Part shown: one piece after another, positions 1 to 8,535 of the stretch
Layout of the letters: every line of letters starts with the position of its first letter
Numbering within the stretch: position 1 is the stretch's first letter
DNA from: Polynucleobacter sp. UB-Tiil-W10
GTDB lineage: Bacteria > Pseudomonadota > Gammaproteobacteria > Burkholderiales > Burkholderiaceae
DNA length: 64,000 bases
Direction: 5' to 3'
Assembly: GCF_018881605.1 (NCBI RefSeq)
Contig: NZ_JACVPZ010000001.1
Span: 310,001 to 374,000 of the forward strand
The notes under the pieces: generated by a model
Told to the model about the DNA's origin: nothing
Seen by the model: the letters and a program-made list of their open reading frames with translations, nothing else
The model's database searches: none
Position numbers and translations under genes: made by a program

Positions 1-240
1 CTGCCCAGAAGTGTCGGCCACAAAAAGCTCCACTTTTCTACCGGCTATCGTATTGTTGCGCTCCTTCATAAACAGATTGATTGCCTCCTCCATCTGCTTA
101 CCGCCAGCGGCCAATGCACCGGATTTGATGGTTAAGAAACCAACACGAATCGGTGTGTTATCTGCTGCATAGGCTGCGGGCGCTATGAGTGCCCCCGTTA
201 CTGCAAGCGCTATTGCTTTTAGGTGGATCTTTTTCAACAT
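1..240 (-). CDS. ABC transporter periplasmic substrate-binding protein (partial)
   Basis: Only the first 80 codons are in the window; the gene runs off the left edge. It starts at the ATG complementary to 238-240 with a cleavable signal peptide: Lys-rich start, a hydrophobic stretch of about 18 residues, and a likely AYA-A cleavage near residue 25. The mature start has the look of the branched-chain amino-acid/amide binding proteins (Peripla_BP_6), with IRVGFLTIKSG and then EAINLFMKE. Such proteins deliver a ligand to an ABC importer. The ligand cannot be told from this fragment. It is divergent from the GntR regulator at 451, which may control it. Confidence 0.8.
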   Translation of the reverse strand, partial: MLKKIHLKAIALAVTGALIAPAAYAADNTPIRVGFLTIKSGALAAGGKQMEEAINLFMKERNNTIAGRKVELFVADTSGQ

Positions 241-349
241 AACTGTCTCCTCACGGTGTTTTGTACTCTTTAATTATTGTTTTAATGTCTTAGTTGATAT
301 ACTACAATAAATTTAAATTTAATCAATATTTTTTCTGTAAATATTATTT

Positions 350-365
350 ATTGATATAAATCAAT
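350..365. promoter_or_regulatory. Inverted repeat, candidate GntR operator
   Basis: The arms ATTGAT and ATCAAT flank a 4-base spacer in the very AT-rich gap between two divergent genes. A second palindrome, TAAATTTAAATTTA, lies at 308-321. FadR/FCD-type regulators bind short inverted repeats next to their own genes, so either site could be the operator for the regulator at 451. This is inference from position and symmetry only. Confidence 0.35.
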
Positions 366-450
366 TACTTATAAAATTGTATAGCATCCTGTAAAACCCT
401 TGTGATATATTACGATCAATATTTATAGAGAGCCTAATATCTCTGAAACC

Positions 451-1131
451 ATGACAGCCACTATTACAGAACCCGTAGAAATAGACGGTCGACTGCTCCG
501 TGAGAGAGTGTACGAAGAGCTTCGTCAAGATATTTTGTCGTGCCAATTAATGCCTGGCGCTGAAATACGAGAAGCTGAATTGGCAGCGCGGTTTGAAGTC
601 AGCAAATCCCCAGTACGTGATGCTCTCATTAGCCTTGAGCGCGAAGGTTTAGTAATTACTATTCCACGCCAAGGTTATCGGGTAGCCCCTGTTTCAATTT
701 CAGATATGTTGGATATGTTTCATTTGCGCGCAGCGCTTGAGCGAGCCAACATCGAACGCGTGATTCGTCATGCGAGTGACGAACAGTTACAAGCTCTAGA
801 TCAATACAAACGTTTTGATGAAAACCAATGGAAAGATGGATTTGTTGGATATAACAAATCGTTCCATAGAAAAATGGCTGAGCTGGGTGGTAATCCACGC
901 ATGCGTGATCAACTCATCGACCTAATTGATTTAATGGAAAGAGCTGTACAGATCAGTGTGAGCAATATGAATCACGGCAAGCCTGAAGCACTTGTAGAGG
1001 AGCATCGCGAGATCATTGACGTAGTTCAATCGAGATCGATTAAATCTGCCCAGCGCCTAGCTGAGCAACACGTACTTGCCGCAGGCAAGCGTGTCAGTAA
1101 TGCAGTATCACGCGGAATGATAGTCAACTAA
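451..1131 (+). CDS. GntR family transcriptional regulator, FadR/FCD type
   Basis: The 226-residue protein has an N-terminal winged helix-turn-helix (about residues 15-80, with REAELAARFEVSKSPVRDAL as the recognition region). An all-helical FCD ligand domain follows (about 87-215) with His139, His185 and His207 placed as in metal-binding FCD domains. These regulators usually repress a nearby catabolic operon and release DNA when they bind an organic acid. It lies 28 bases upstream of the aldehyde dehydrogenase gene on the same strand and is divergent from a binding-protein gene, so it probably controls uptake and oxidation of one substrate. The effector is unknown. Confidence 0.9.
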   Translation: MTATITEPVEIDGRLLRERVYEELRQDILSCQLMPGAEIREAELAARFEVSKSPVRDALISLEREGLVITIPRQGYRVAPVSISDMLDMFHLRAALERANIERVIRHASDEQLQALDQYKRFDENQWKDGFVGYNKSFHRKMAELGGNPRMRDQLIDLIDLMERAVQISVSNMNHGKPEALVEEHREIIDVVQSRSIKSAQRLAEQHVLAAGKRVSNAVSRGMIVN

Positions 1132-1159
1132 TTCAAATAATTTTTATACAAGGATCACC

Positions 1160-2680
1160 ATGTCAACATCTAATAAGCAAGTCCCCATTCGTGGATTATT
1201 CATTGATGGTAAAGAAGTACCCGCATCCCAACCAGATTTACTGGATGTTTTAAATCCAGCCACTGGCGAGATGCTTGCACAAATCTCACATGCCACTGAC
1301 GCAGACGTTGATAAGGCTGTGAAAAGTTCTGCTAAAGCCTTTGCTAGCAGCGAGTGGAGCGCCATGTCCAATCGCACCAGAGCAAAGCTGATTAATAAAC
1401 TGGCTGATGTTTTTGAAGCGAACTTAGAAGAAATCTATACGCTCGAGACCGCTAATAACGGACGCTCCTTAAATGAGACTCGTGCTCAGGTTTCTCGCTT
1501 GCCAGACTTCTTCCGTTACAACGCAGGTCTTGCTATCGCACGTCGCGATTCTGTGATTCCAGTGGATGGCAACTACCTAAATTACACCTTGCGCACCCCT
1601 ATTGGCGTAGTAGGCAACTCCACACCATTTAATCACCCATTGATGATTATGGTGAAGAGCTTAGCCCCTACCCTCGCATCAGGCTGCACCACAGTAGTCA
1701 AACCTTCTGAATACACTCCCCTCACTACATTACGACTCGCGCAGTTGTTTGTTGATGCTGGTTTACCTCCAGGAGTATTTAATGTGATCACTGGACTTGG
1801 CCCCTCAACCGGCAAAGCGCTTGCTGAGCATCCTGGTTTGGCGAAATGGGTTCTGACTGGCGGCACCGAGGCTGGACGCATTACTGGCGCATTGGCTGGT
1901 AGCAACTTTGCACATCAAACCTTAGAACTCGGTGGCAAGACTCCAGTACTCGTATTTGATGATTTCAATGTGGATCAAGCCGTGAACTATGCAGCTTTTG
2001 GCGCTTTCATTGGAGCAGGACAGACCTGTATTTGTGGCAGCCGTCAAATTGTTCAGGCAAATATTTATGACGAGTTTGTTGAAAAGCTGGCAGCTAAGGC
2101 TAAATCCATCAGAATTGGTAACCCAATTGATCCGACAGTACAGCTTGGGCCTGTCGTTTCTGCACGCCAACAACAACGCGTTCTCAAATATATCGACATT
2201 GGCCTCAATGAAGATAAAGCGCGCCTCGTGGCTGGCGGTAAGGTACCGGCTGATGCATCTCTGAAGGATGGCTTCTTTGTAGAGCCAACCGTTTTTGCAG
2301 ACGTTACTAGAAACATGCGTATCTTCCAAGAGGAAGTATTTGGACCATTCGTATCCGTCACCAAATTCACTACAGAAGAAGAAGGTCTTGAATTGGCCAA
2401 TGATTCTCCATTTGGCCTTGCCGGTGCTATTCGCACAAACGACGTGACTAGAGCACACCGTGTTGCTGCAAAACTCAAATGCGGCATTGTTTGGGTAAAT
2501 GACCATCACCGCTTAGACCCAGCATCACCTTGGGGCGGCATTAAGGACTCCGGTATTGGTCGTGAGTGCGGCACTGAATCATTTGATCAACACTTTGAGA
2601 CTAAGAGCGTCATGATTCGTTTGGATGATGCGCCATTTGACTGGTACAAAGATACCGCCACTCAACCACGTCTTAACTAA
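1160..2680 (+). CDS. NAD(P)-dependent aldehyde dehydrogenase
   Basis: The 506-residue protein has the full ALDH fold. Asn158 lies in PFNHP, the general base Glu256 in LELGGK, and the catalytic Cys290 in GAGQTC, followed by an EEVFGPF motif. It should oxidise an aldehyde to an acid in the cytoplasm. Sequence alone does not fix the substrate, but the length and motifs fit the betaine/hydroxymuconic semialdehyde type. An AAGGATCACC ribosome site precedes the ATG. It is followed by a hydrolase and a zeta-type GST, which suggests a small ring-cleavage or carbonyl catabolic operon controlled by the upstream GntR protein. Confidence 0.9.
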   Translation: MSTSNKQVPIRGLFIDGKEVPASQPDLLDVLNPATGEMLAQISHATDADVDKAVKSSAKAFASSEWSAMSNRTRAKLINKLADVFEANLEEIYTLETANNGRSLNETRAQVSRLPDFFRYNAGLAIARRDSVIPVDGNYLNYTLRTPIGVVGNSTPFNHPLMIMVKSLAPTLASGCTTVVKPSEYTPLTTLRLAQLFVDAGLPPGVFNVITGLGPSTGKALAEHPGLAKWVLTGGTEAGRITGALAGSNFAHQTLELGGKTPVLVFDDFNVDQAVNYAAFGAFIGAGQTCICGSRQIVQANIYDEFVEKLAAKAKSIRIGNPIDPTVQLGPVVSARQQQRVLKYIDIGLNEDKARLVAGGKVPADASLKDGFFVEPTVFADVTRNMRIFQEEVFGPFVSVTKFTTEEEGLELANDSPFGLAGAIRTNDVTRAHRVAAKLKCGIVWVNDHHRLDPASPWGGIKDSGIGRECGTESFDQHFETKSVMIRLDDAPFDWYKDTATQPRLN

Positions 2681-2720
2681 TTACTCGTCTTCCAATAGAG
2701 AGCAAGGAAAATCAACTCAC

Positions 2721-3506
2721 ATGGCAAATAAAACTTTAACCATCGACAATAAAAAATTAAGCTTGGATATTTCAGGCTCTGGAAAACCCATTGTCTTGTT
2801 TCACTCTCTATTGGCTGACAGCAGTTCGTTTGCACCACTTGCGGTGGACTTAGTCAAAACCCATCAAATCATTTCTCTTAACCTCCCGGGTTTTGAAGGC
2901 TCTGACTTTGTAGGCGGCGATCTCAACACGATTGCCGACCACATTGCTAAAGCCATTGAATCTCTAGAACTCAATGAAAAGCCGATCTTCCTGGGCAATG
3001 GTTATGGCGGCTTTATCGCTTTAATTACTAGCATTCGCCATCCAAACCTCGCCTCACGCTTAGTGTTAGCCGATTGCGGTGCCATGTTCTCTGAACCAGG
3101 CCGCGCAGCCTTTAAGGGAATGTCGGCTGCAGCTAAAGAAAAAGGTCTAGGGGCTATTGCAGATGTTGCTATGCGCCGCTTATTTGCTCCAGAATTTCAA
3201 GAGCAGAACGCAAGCTTGGTGGCAGACAGAAAGACCCGTTTCTTAGCTCTCGATACAGAAACTTTTCATGGTGCATGTGCTGCCCTTTCTACACTCGATA
3301 TTAGAGATCAACTTTCTAAAGTCACTCAACCAGTCCTAGTGCTTGTTGGGGAATTAGATGAAGCAACTCCTTCAGCAATGTCTGTAGAACTGCATGCTGG
3401 ATTACCAAACGCAACATTAAACATCTTGCCTGGCTTGGCGCACGTTCCCCAGCTTCAAGCTCCAGCGGTCTTTATGAAGGCTATTAGCAGCTTTATTAAC
3501 GCCTAA
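2721..3506 (+). CDS. Alpha/beta-hydrolase fold protein lacking the nucleophile serine
   Basis: The 261-residue protein has the order of an alpha/beta-hydrolase: an HSLL oxyanion region near residue 28, a nucleophile elbow at 92-96, an acid Asp213 after VLVGEL, and His241 in LAHVPQ. The elbow reads G-N-G-Y-G, so glycine sits where G-x-S-x-G enzymes carry serine. Most of the fold and the other two triad residues remain. I chose the ATG at 2721 because AAGGAAA lies just upstream; an earlier in-frame start would overlap the ALDH gene. The gene stops one base before the GST gene. It may be a non-hydrolytic or altered enzyme, not a classical esterase. Confidence 0.8.
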   Translation: MANKTLTIDNKKLSLDISGSGKPIVLFHSLLADSSSFAPLAVDLVKTHQIISLNLPGFEGSDFVGGDLNTIADHIAKAIESLELNEKPIFLGNGYGGFIALITSIRHPNLASRLVLADCGAMFSEPGRAAFKGMSAAAKEKGLGAIADVAMRRLFAPEFQEQNASLVADRKTRFLALDTETFHGACAALSTLDIRDQLSKVTQPVLVLVGELDEATPSAMSVELHAGLPNATLNILPGLAHVPQLQAPAVFMKAISSFINA

Positions 3507-3507
3507 T

Positions 3508-4161
3508 ATGAGTGTGACACTGTATGGATTCTGGCGATCCCTAGCTGCTTATCGCGTTAGGGTTGCCCTTAATCTAAAGGGAATTCCTTTTGAAGAGGTA
3601 TCCGTCAATTTAGCCGGTGGCGAACAGTTTGGAGAGGCCTATAGCGCTCTCAATCCTCAACACGTGGTTCCGTTACTTAAACATGACGGTCATGAAATCG
3701 TACAGTCACTTGCTATCCTTGAATACATTGAGGATATTTGGCCTAGTCCAAAACTTATCCCCAGTGCTCCCATCGACAAAGCTGGGGTTAAAGCTCTTGC
3801 ATTAACCACGATTGCTGATACCCACCCACTCATCGTCCCAAGAGTCAGAAATTTTCTGAATCAAGAATGGGGTCTAGATGAAACCGCCCAAACAAAATGG
3901 GCACAGCATTGGTTTACCAAAGGCAATGAGGCAATAGAAAGCACATTAATCAAATTAGGAAAATCCAAAACCTACTCATTTGGTGATGAGGTTACGATTG
4001 CCGATATTGCGTTAGCATCGCATGTGATTGGTGCAAAACTATTTAATGTGGACTTGAATGCCGCACCGACGCTGAACGGCATCTTTGAAAACTGTATGAA
4101 ATTGAATAGCTTTGCAAGCGCCCATCCTTTAAAACAAGCTGGCGCGCCTAAACCAAGCTAA
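3508..4161 (+). CDS. maiA: Zeta-class glutathione S-transferase, maleylacetoacetate isomerase-like
   Basis: The 217-residue protein has a thioredoxin-like N-terminal domain. Its zeta-class signature is varied: RSLAAYRVR in place of the SSCSWRVR type, keeping the serine but not the cysteine. The NPQHVVPLL and QSLAILEYIE glutathione-site motifs are clear, and a helical C-terminal domain follows from about residue 90. Family members isomerise maleylacetoacetate or maleylpyruvate with glutathione. It directly follows the hydrolase gene, so it belongs to the same catabolic operon. Its stop overlaps the convergent Cupin_5 gene by 4 bases. The exact substrate is inferred. Confidence 0.75.
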   Translation: MSVTLYGFWRSLAAYRVRVALNLKGIPFEEVSVNLAGGEQFGEAYSALNPQHVVPLLKHDGHEIVQSLAILEYIEDIWPSPKLIPSAPIDKAGVKALALTTIADTHPLIVPRVRNFLNQEWGLDETAQTKWAQHWFTKGNEAIESTLIKLGKSKTYSFGDEVTIADIALASHVIGAKLFNVDLNAAPTLNGIFENCMKLNSFASAHPLKQAGAPKPS

Positions 4162-4646
4162 CTCCTTGTAAGAGCTTCAATAATCTGAATGTTATCCAGG
4201 GAATGACCAAATTCCTCCAAGAGGCTTTGACGCTTCCCCATTTCAAAGTCGCTAAACTCAAAGCCAGGCGCCACAACACAACTTACCAAGCAATAAGAAG
4301 AGTCCCTCATGGGTCTTGCTGAAAACCAAGTATTTGCAAGTATGGTGGCTTGAAAATTGCTTGATTCCAATCCAAGCTGAATCGTTTGCAGCAATTTACT
4401 TTCATCTAAAAAATAAATGAGTACATCGCAACCATGATGAAAGTACCAAGTTTCATCTGATTTAATCCGGTGCCAAGCTGAAAAATCAGCTCCTGCTAGC
4501 AGATAGTAAATGCTGGTGTAGGCACTCTTATCTTCAGCGCTTACAGATTTAACAATTGTTTGTGAACGATGCATCTCTCTGTAAAAGCCACCCTCTGGGT
4601 GTGGCTGAAGATTGAGAGTATTAATTAGAGAGTTAATTTCCTGCAT
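4158..4646 (-). CDS. Cupin_5 (DUF985) family protein
   Basis: The 162-residue protein shows family features: HPEGGFYREMHRS near residue 17, TSIYYLL, and DETWYFHHG, which is the cupin barrel turn. The second barrel motif, VAPGFEFSDFE, lies near the C-terminus. Cupin_5 proteins are small single-domain beta-barrels; their function is poorly known, although some relatives act on sugars or nucleotide sugars. It starts 23 bases after the last gene of the amino-acid ABC importer on the same strand and may be co-transcribed. It overlaps the convergent GST gene by 4 bases. Confidence 0.85.
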   Translation of the reverse strand: MQEINSLINTLNLQPHPEGGFYREMHRSQTIVKSVSAEDKSAYTSIYYLLAGADFSAWHRIKSDETWYFHHGCDVLIYFLDESKLLQTIQLGLESSNFQATILANTWFSARPMRDSSYCLVSCVVAPGFEFSDFEMGKRQSLLEEFGHSLDNIQIIEALTRS

Positions 4647-4669
4647 GGGGAGTTTTCATTTACCAAGAA

Positions 4670-5338
4670 TTAACTAGCTCGAATGAACAAACGGTTTTCA
4701 ATACTTCGGGCGACTAATACAATCACCGAAACCAGCAGTAAATACACTAAGGCTGTAACCAGATAAGCTTTAAAAAACTGGAAATTGGTAGAGGCTAGCT
4801 CCTGCATGCGGGCAAAAAACTCTGTGTATTGAATCAAAAAGGTAATAGAGCTATCTTTGAGATTGCCAATCACTTGGTTTGTTAATGCCGGCACCGAGGT
4901 ACGCAATACTTGTGGCAAGGTAATTAGACGAAATATTTGTGACGGCTTAAATCCTTGTGCGGTAGCGGCTTCAATCTGACTCGTATCTAAGCCATTAAAT
5001 GCTGTTTTTAGGTAAGCAGCGTTATAAGCAGCCACATTCAAGGTAAATCCGATCACTGCAACTGTAAAAGGATTTAATCTGATGCCCCATTGAGGAAGCC
5101 CGTAATACATTAAAAACAGGAGCACGATCAGCGGCATACCAATAAAGAAAGAAATGTATGCATTAATGGAATTGCGTACAAGGTTATTTTTACTAAGGGT
5201 TAGAAAGAAAACAAAAATACCCAATAAAAATCCAGTAATGCTAATAACGACTGCTAATTCGAGGGTATTTAACAGTCCTGCCAGTATTAAAGGCATTTGC
5301 TGCAGCAGGTCTCGCTCGAAAGCTCCCCAGGACCCCAT
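4670..5338 (-). CDS. Amino-acid ABC transporter permease (His/Glu/Gln/Arg/opine family)
   Basis: The 222-residue inner-membrane protein has about five hydrophobic segments. Its conserved permease loop, with NAAYLKTAFNGLD and then QGFKPSQIFRLITLPQVLR, contacts the ATPase. It is one of two permease subunits of a polar amino-acid importer encoded at 4670-7500. The start ATG shares one base with the stop of the ATPase gene (TAATG), so translation is coupled. Confidence 0.92.
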   Translation of the reverse strand: MGSWGAFERDLLQQMPLILAGLLNTLELAVVISITGFLLGIFVFFLTLSKNNLVRNSINAYISFFIGMPLIVLLFLMYYGLPQWGIRLNPFTVAVIGFTLNVAAYNAAYLKTAFNGLDTSQIEAATAQGFKPSQIFRLITLPQVLRTSVPALTNQVIGNLKDSSITFLIQYTEFFARMQELASTNFQFFKAYLVTALVYLLLVSVIVLVARSIENRLFIRAS

Positions 5339-6072
5339 TACACAGCACCCCTTTTACCAAAGAAAGCTTGCAACTCTGGATCAGAACGATCATTGGCCAA
5401 TACATCAATACGCTCATCTGCTCGAATAATGCCTTTGTCCAAGAACAGCACCCTATCCGAAATGCTTCTTGCCAGACCCAAATCGTGCGTTACACAAATC
5501 ATCGTAATGCCGTTGTGATGCAAGCGATTAATGAGATCTCCCACATCACGAGACATTACTGGATCCAGTGCAGAGGTTGGCTCATCCAGCAGCACAACCG
5601 CGGGATCCATCGCCAAAGCCCTTGCAATTGCAACACGCTGCTTTTGGCCGCCCGATAATTGAGAGGGATATTTACCCTGATGAGGCGTCATCTCAAATTG
5701 AGCTAACTCATGCAAGGCTTTCTCGTTAGCCTCTTTTAACCCCATACCTTCTAGTTTACGCAAAGCTAATGTGACATTTTCTAGCACGGTCAGATGGCTA
5801 TATAAAGCAAATTGCTGAAATACAAATCCAATCTGTTTGCGTAAGGCGCGAACATCCACATTAGGACCCAGAATCTCTTTACCTTTAAATTGAATTGAGC
5901 CCGATGTTGGCTCCACCAGTCGATTAATGCATCTCAATAGCGTTGATTTACCGCTGCCGGAAGAGCCCATGAGAACCTTCACTTCGCCTTGCTGCAAATC
6001 AAAATTAATACCAGAGAGCACCGCCTGCTTGCCAAACTCCATAGCGAGATCTCGAATAGTGATTACCGTCAT
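5338..6072 (-). CDS. Amino-acid ABC transporter ATP-binding protein
   Basis: The 244-residue cytoplasmic ATPase has all canonical motifs. The Walker A GSSGSGKST is at 36-44, then a Q-loop VFQQFALYSHLT, the signature LSGGQKQR, Walker B VVLLDEPTSALD, and the switch histidine in VTHDL. This is the GlnQ/HisP class that powers polar amino-acid import. The ATG overlaps the upstream permease gene by four bases (ATGA), and the stop overlaps the downstream permease by one base, which places it in the middle of a tight operon. Confidence 0.95.
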   Translation of the reverse strand: MTVITIRDLAMEFGKQAVLSGINFDLQQGEVKVLMGSSGSGKSTLLRCINRLVEPTSGSIQFKGKEILGPNVDVRALRKQIGFVFQQFALYSHLTVLENVTLALRKLEGMGLKEANEKALHELAQFEMTPHQGKYPSQLSGGQKQRVAIARALAMDPAVVLLDEPTSALDPVMSRDVGDLINRLHHNGITMICVTHDLGLARSISDRVLFLDKGIIRADERIDVLANDRSDPELQAFFGKRGAV

Positions 6073-6728
6073 ACTGCAGCCTCTTCCATGCCAGGAATTT
6101 CATAATGTTTCTGAATGAATTGAACGCCCAGTAATAAAATTCGGTAGATCACAAAATAGAGAACGCCAACGGCAAAATACACATCAATTCCTTTTAAGGT
6201 AGTTGCTGTCAATGTCATAGCCTGCTTTGTAATCTCTGGTATGCCAACGGTGTATGCGAATGGCGAATACTTCAGCACGGAAGTAAATTCATTGACCATA
6301 CCGGGCACAGAAAATCGGAGCATCTGCGGGATTTCAATATACCTGAGCACCTGAATACGACTCATGCCCATAGCCTGAGCGGCAAGAACTTCGCCGGGAT
6401 CAATTGAGCTAAATGCGCCACGAAATACTTCGGTTAAATAGGCGCCAGCAACTAAACCTAGACTGAGCGCCATGGCCATTAAAGGCGGCGGCTTAATACC
6501 AAAGCCAGGAAGACCAAAGTAAACCATGAATAGCAAAACCAGTACCGGAACGCCACGAAAGATATAGGTATAGACATCGATTAAAAAACAAACGCTTCCG
6601 ATAGCCAGTCTATACAGGCTAGCTAGCAGCAAACCAACTGTAAAGCCAGTTATGCTGCAAACCAGCGTAACGATTACTGTATAGAAAACGCCATTTCCTA
6701 GCTCTAACAGAATACCCAAAAGACTCAT
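6069..6728 (-). CDS. Amino-acid ABC transporter permease (His/Glu/Gln/Arg/opine family)
   Basis: The 219-residue inner-membrane protein has about five hydrophobic segments and a conserved loop with GAYLTEVFRGAFSSID followed by AQAMGMSRIQVLRYIEIPQ. It pairs with the permease at 4670 as a heterodimer. I chose the ATG at 6728; a TTG two codons earlier is possible. It lies 19 bases downstream of the binding-protein gene and overlaps the ATPase gene by 4 bases. Confidence 0.92.
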   Translation of the reverse strand: MSLLGILLELGNGVFYTVIVTLVCSITGFTVGLLLASLYRLAIGSVCFLIDVYTYIFRGVPVLVLLFMVYFGLPGFGIKPPPLMAMALSLGLVAGAYLTEVFRGAFSSIDPGEVLAAQAMGMSRIQVLRYIEIPQMLRFSVPGMVNEFTSVLKYSPFAYTVGIPEITKQAMTLTATTLKGIDVYFAVGVLYFVIYRILLLGVQFIQKHYEIPGMEEAAV

Positions 6729-6747
6729 GGTCAAATTTTCCGAGAGC

Positions 6748-7539
<792 letters not shown>

Positions 7540-7980
7540 TTACTTCTTAATCATTTCAAAACAAGATGCCACCATTGGTTTAGATGTGACTTGGGTATAG
7601 CAAATCTCTAAATTTTTAGAATCCACTAATTTAAAGGTGAAGCTTCCGGTTTCATTGACCATCACACCACTTTTCATATCTTTGGCGTACGCCCCCAATA
7701 CTACTTCTTTGTGCTTAATATCAGTTGGGTGCTTGCCATTGGTTGCACCAATAAAGCCCACAAAGTTTCTGCCCTCTTCTTTATCAACCACTAATACATA
7801 TTCTACGTTTCTAAATCGAACAGCCTTTTCTTTCCCCGCCTCAGTAGGATGAAACATTCCAGAGCCAGATACAGCCGAATTACTAACGCCACTCCAAGTG
7901 CCAACCATATTTGATGGTGTTTGAGACCATGCCAGCGTTGATGCCAATCCAAGTGCTGCCGTTACCATTTTCAATTTCAT
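7540..7980 (-). CDS. Secreted hypothetical protein
   Basis: The 146-residue protein has a clear signal peptide (MKLKMVTAALGLASTLAWSQ, likely cleaved after residue 17-19). The mature part is probably beta-rich, with NMVGTWSG near its start and a possible pair of cysteines (LEICYT and VASCFEMI) near the end that could form a disulfide. I do not recognise a named family. The opening resembles lipocalin-like or stress-induced periplasmic proteins that begin with a GTWSG motif. It lies 39 bases before the amino-acid importer operon on the same strand and may be transcribed with it. Confidence 0.7.
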   Translation of the reverse strand: MKLKMVTAALGLASTLAWSQTPSNMVGTWSGVSNSAVSGSGMFHPTEAGKEKAVRFRNVEYVLVVDKEEGRNFVGFIGATNGKHPTDIKHKEVVLGAYAKDMKSGVMVNETGSFTFKLVDSKNLEICYTQVTSKPMVASCFEMIKK

Positions 7981-8093
7981 TGTTGTTATCCATTTGTTAT
8001 TCAGAAAATTCAGTTCAGCCGTGGTGATTGCAATTCAGCATCACAACTCAGGACTAAAGTGAGAATACTGCAATATTTGGATGGGCAGACTAT

Positions 8094-8117
8094 CGAGGGT
8101 GGCTTTCCCCACCCTCG
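8094..8117 (-). terminator. Hairpin downstream of the VOC gene
   Basis: The 9-base arms CGAGGGTGG and CCACCCTCG surround a 6-base loop just after the stop of the minus-strand gene at 8129. There is no clear T-run on that strand, so termination strength is uncertain; it may instead protect the mRNA end. Confidence 0.5.
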
Positions 8118-8128
8118 CAAGTGATTTT

Positions 8129-8521
8129 TTACATTAATTCAGATATCTCAATTAAGTTTTGATCCGGGTCGCGGACGTAGACAGAGACAATTTTTTGTGT
8201 GGCCCCAGTACGAATGATCGGGCCCTCAATGATGGGCCAAGATTCTAAATTTAGCTTTTCAATGACCTTTTCTAGTGGGCGATCAGCTATAAAGCAAAGA
8301 TCAAGCGATCCAGGCGTTGGAATATCCGCCTTAGGCTCAAACTCTTTGCCCTGGATATGCAAGTTTATTTTCTGATTGCCAAACTTAAAAGCCTTACGCT
8401 CTACTGGCGGAGTGCCCCCATTAAAAGATTCTAGTTTCATACCCAGAATACGAGTATAAAAATCCACACACTCATCCTCCTTTGCGGTTGTGAGAACTAG
8501 ATGATCTAAATGGTCAATCAT
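8129..8521 (-). CDS. VOC (glyoxalase/bleomycin-resistance) family protein
   Basis: The 130-residue protein carries a full vicinal oxygen chelate module. Candidate metal ligands are His5 in DHLDHLVL, His53 in INLHIQG and the glutamate in NLIEISEL at the C-terminus. Other family marks are DFYTRILGMKLE and YVRDPDQN. These are dimeric metalloproteins with varied chemistry (isomerase, epimerase, dioxygenase, drug binding). It follows the HMG-CoA-lyase-like gene by 14 bases on the same strand, so it may act on the same acyl-CoA or organic-acid substrate, although that is inference. Confidence 0.88.
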   Translation of the reverse strand: MIDHLDHLVLTTAKEDECVDFYTRILGMKLESFNGGTPPVERKAFKFGNQKINLHIQGKEFEPKADIPTPGSLDLCFIADRPLEKVIEKLNLESWPIIEGPIIRTGATQKIVSVYVRDPDQNLIEISELM

Positions 8522-8535
8522 GATTCATTTCCTGT

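Noticed and set aside
1922..2509. Minus-strand open frame of 195 codons in the aldehyde dehydrogenase gene
   Set aside because: It lies wholly within a gene with all ALDH motifs; Ser/Cys-rich content shows no family.
2625..2720. Longer start for the alpha/beta-hydrolase gene
   Set aside because: The extension overlaps the aldehyde dehydrogenase gene and is not like the family; the ATG at 2721 has a ribosome site.
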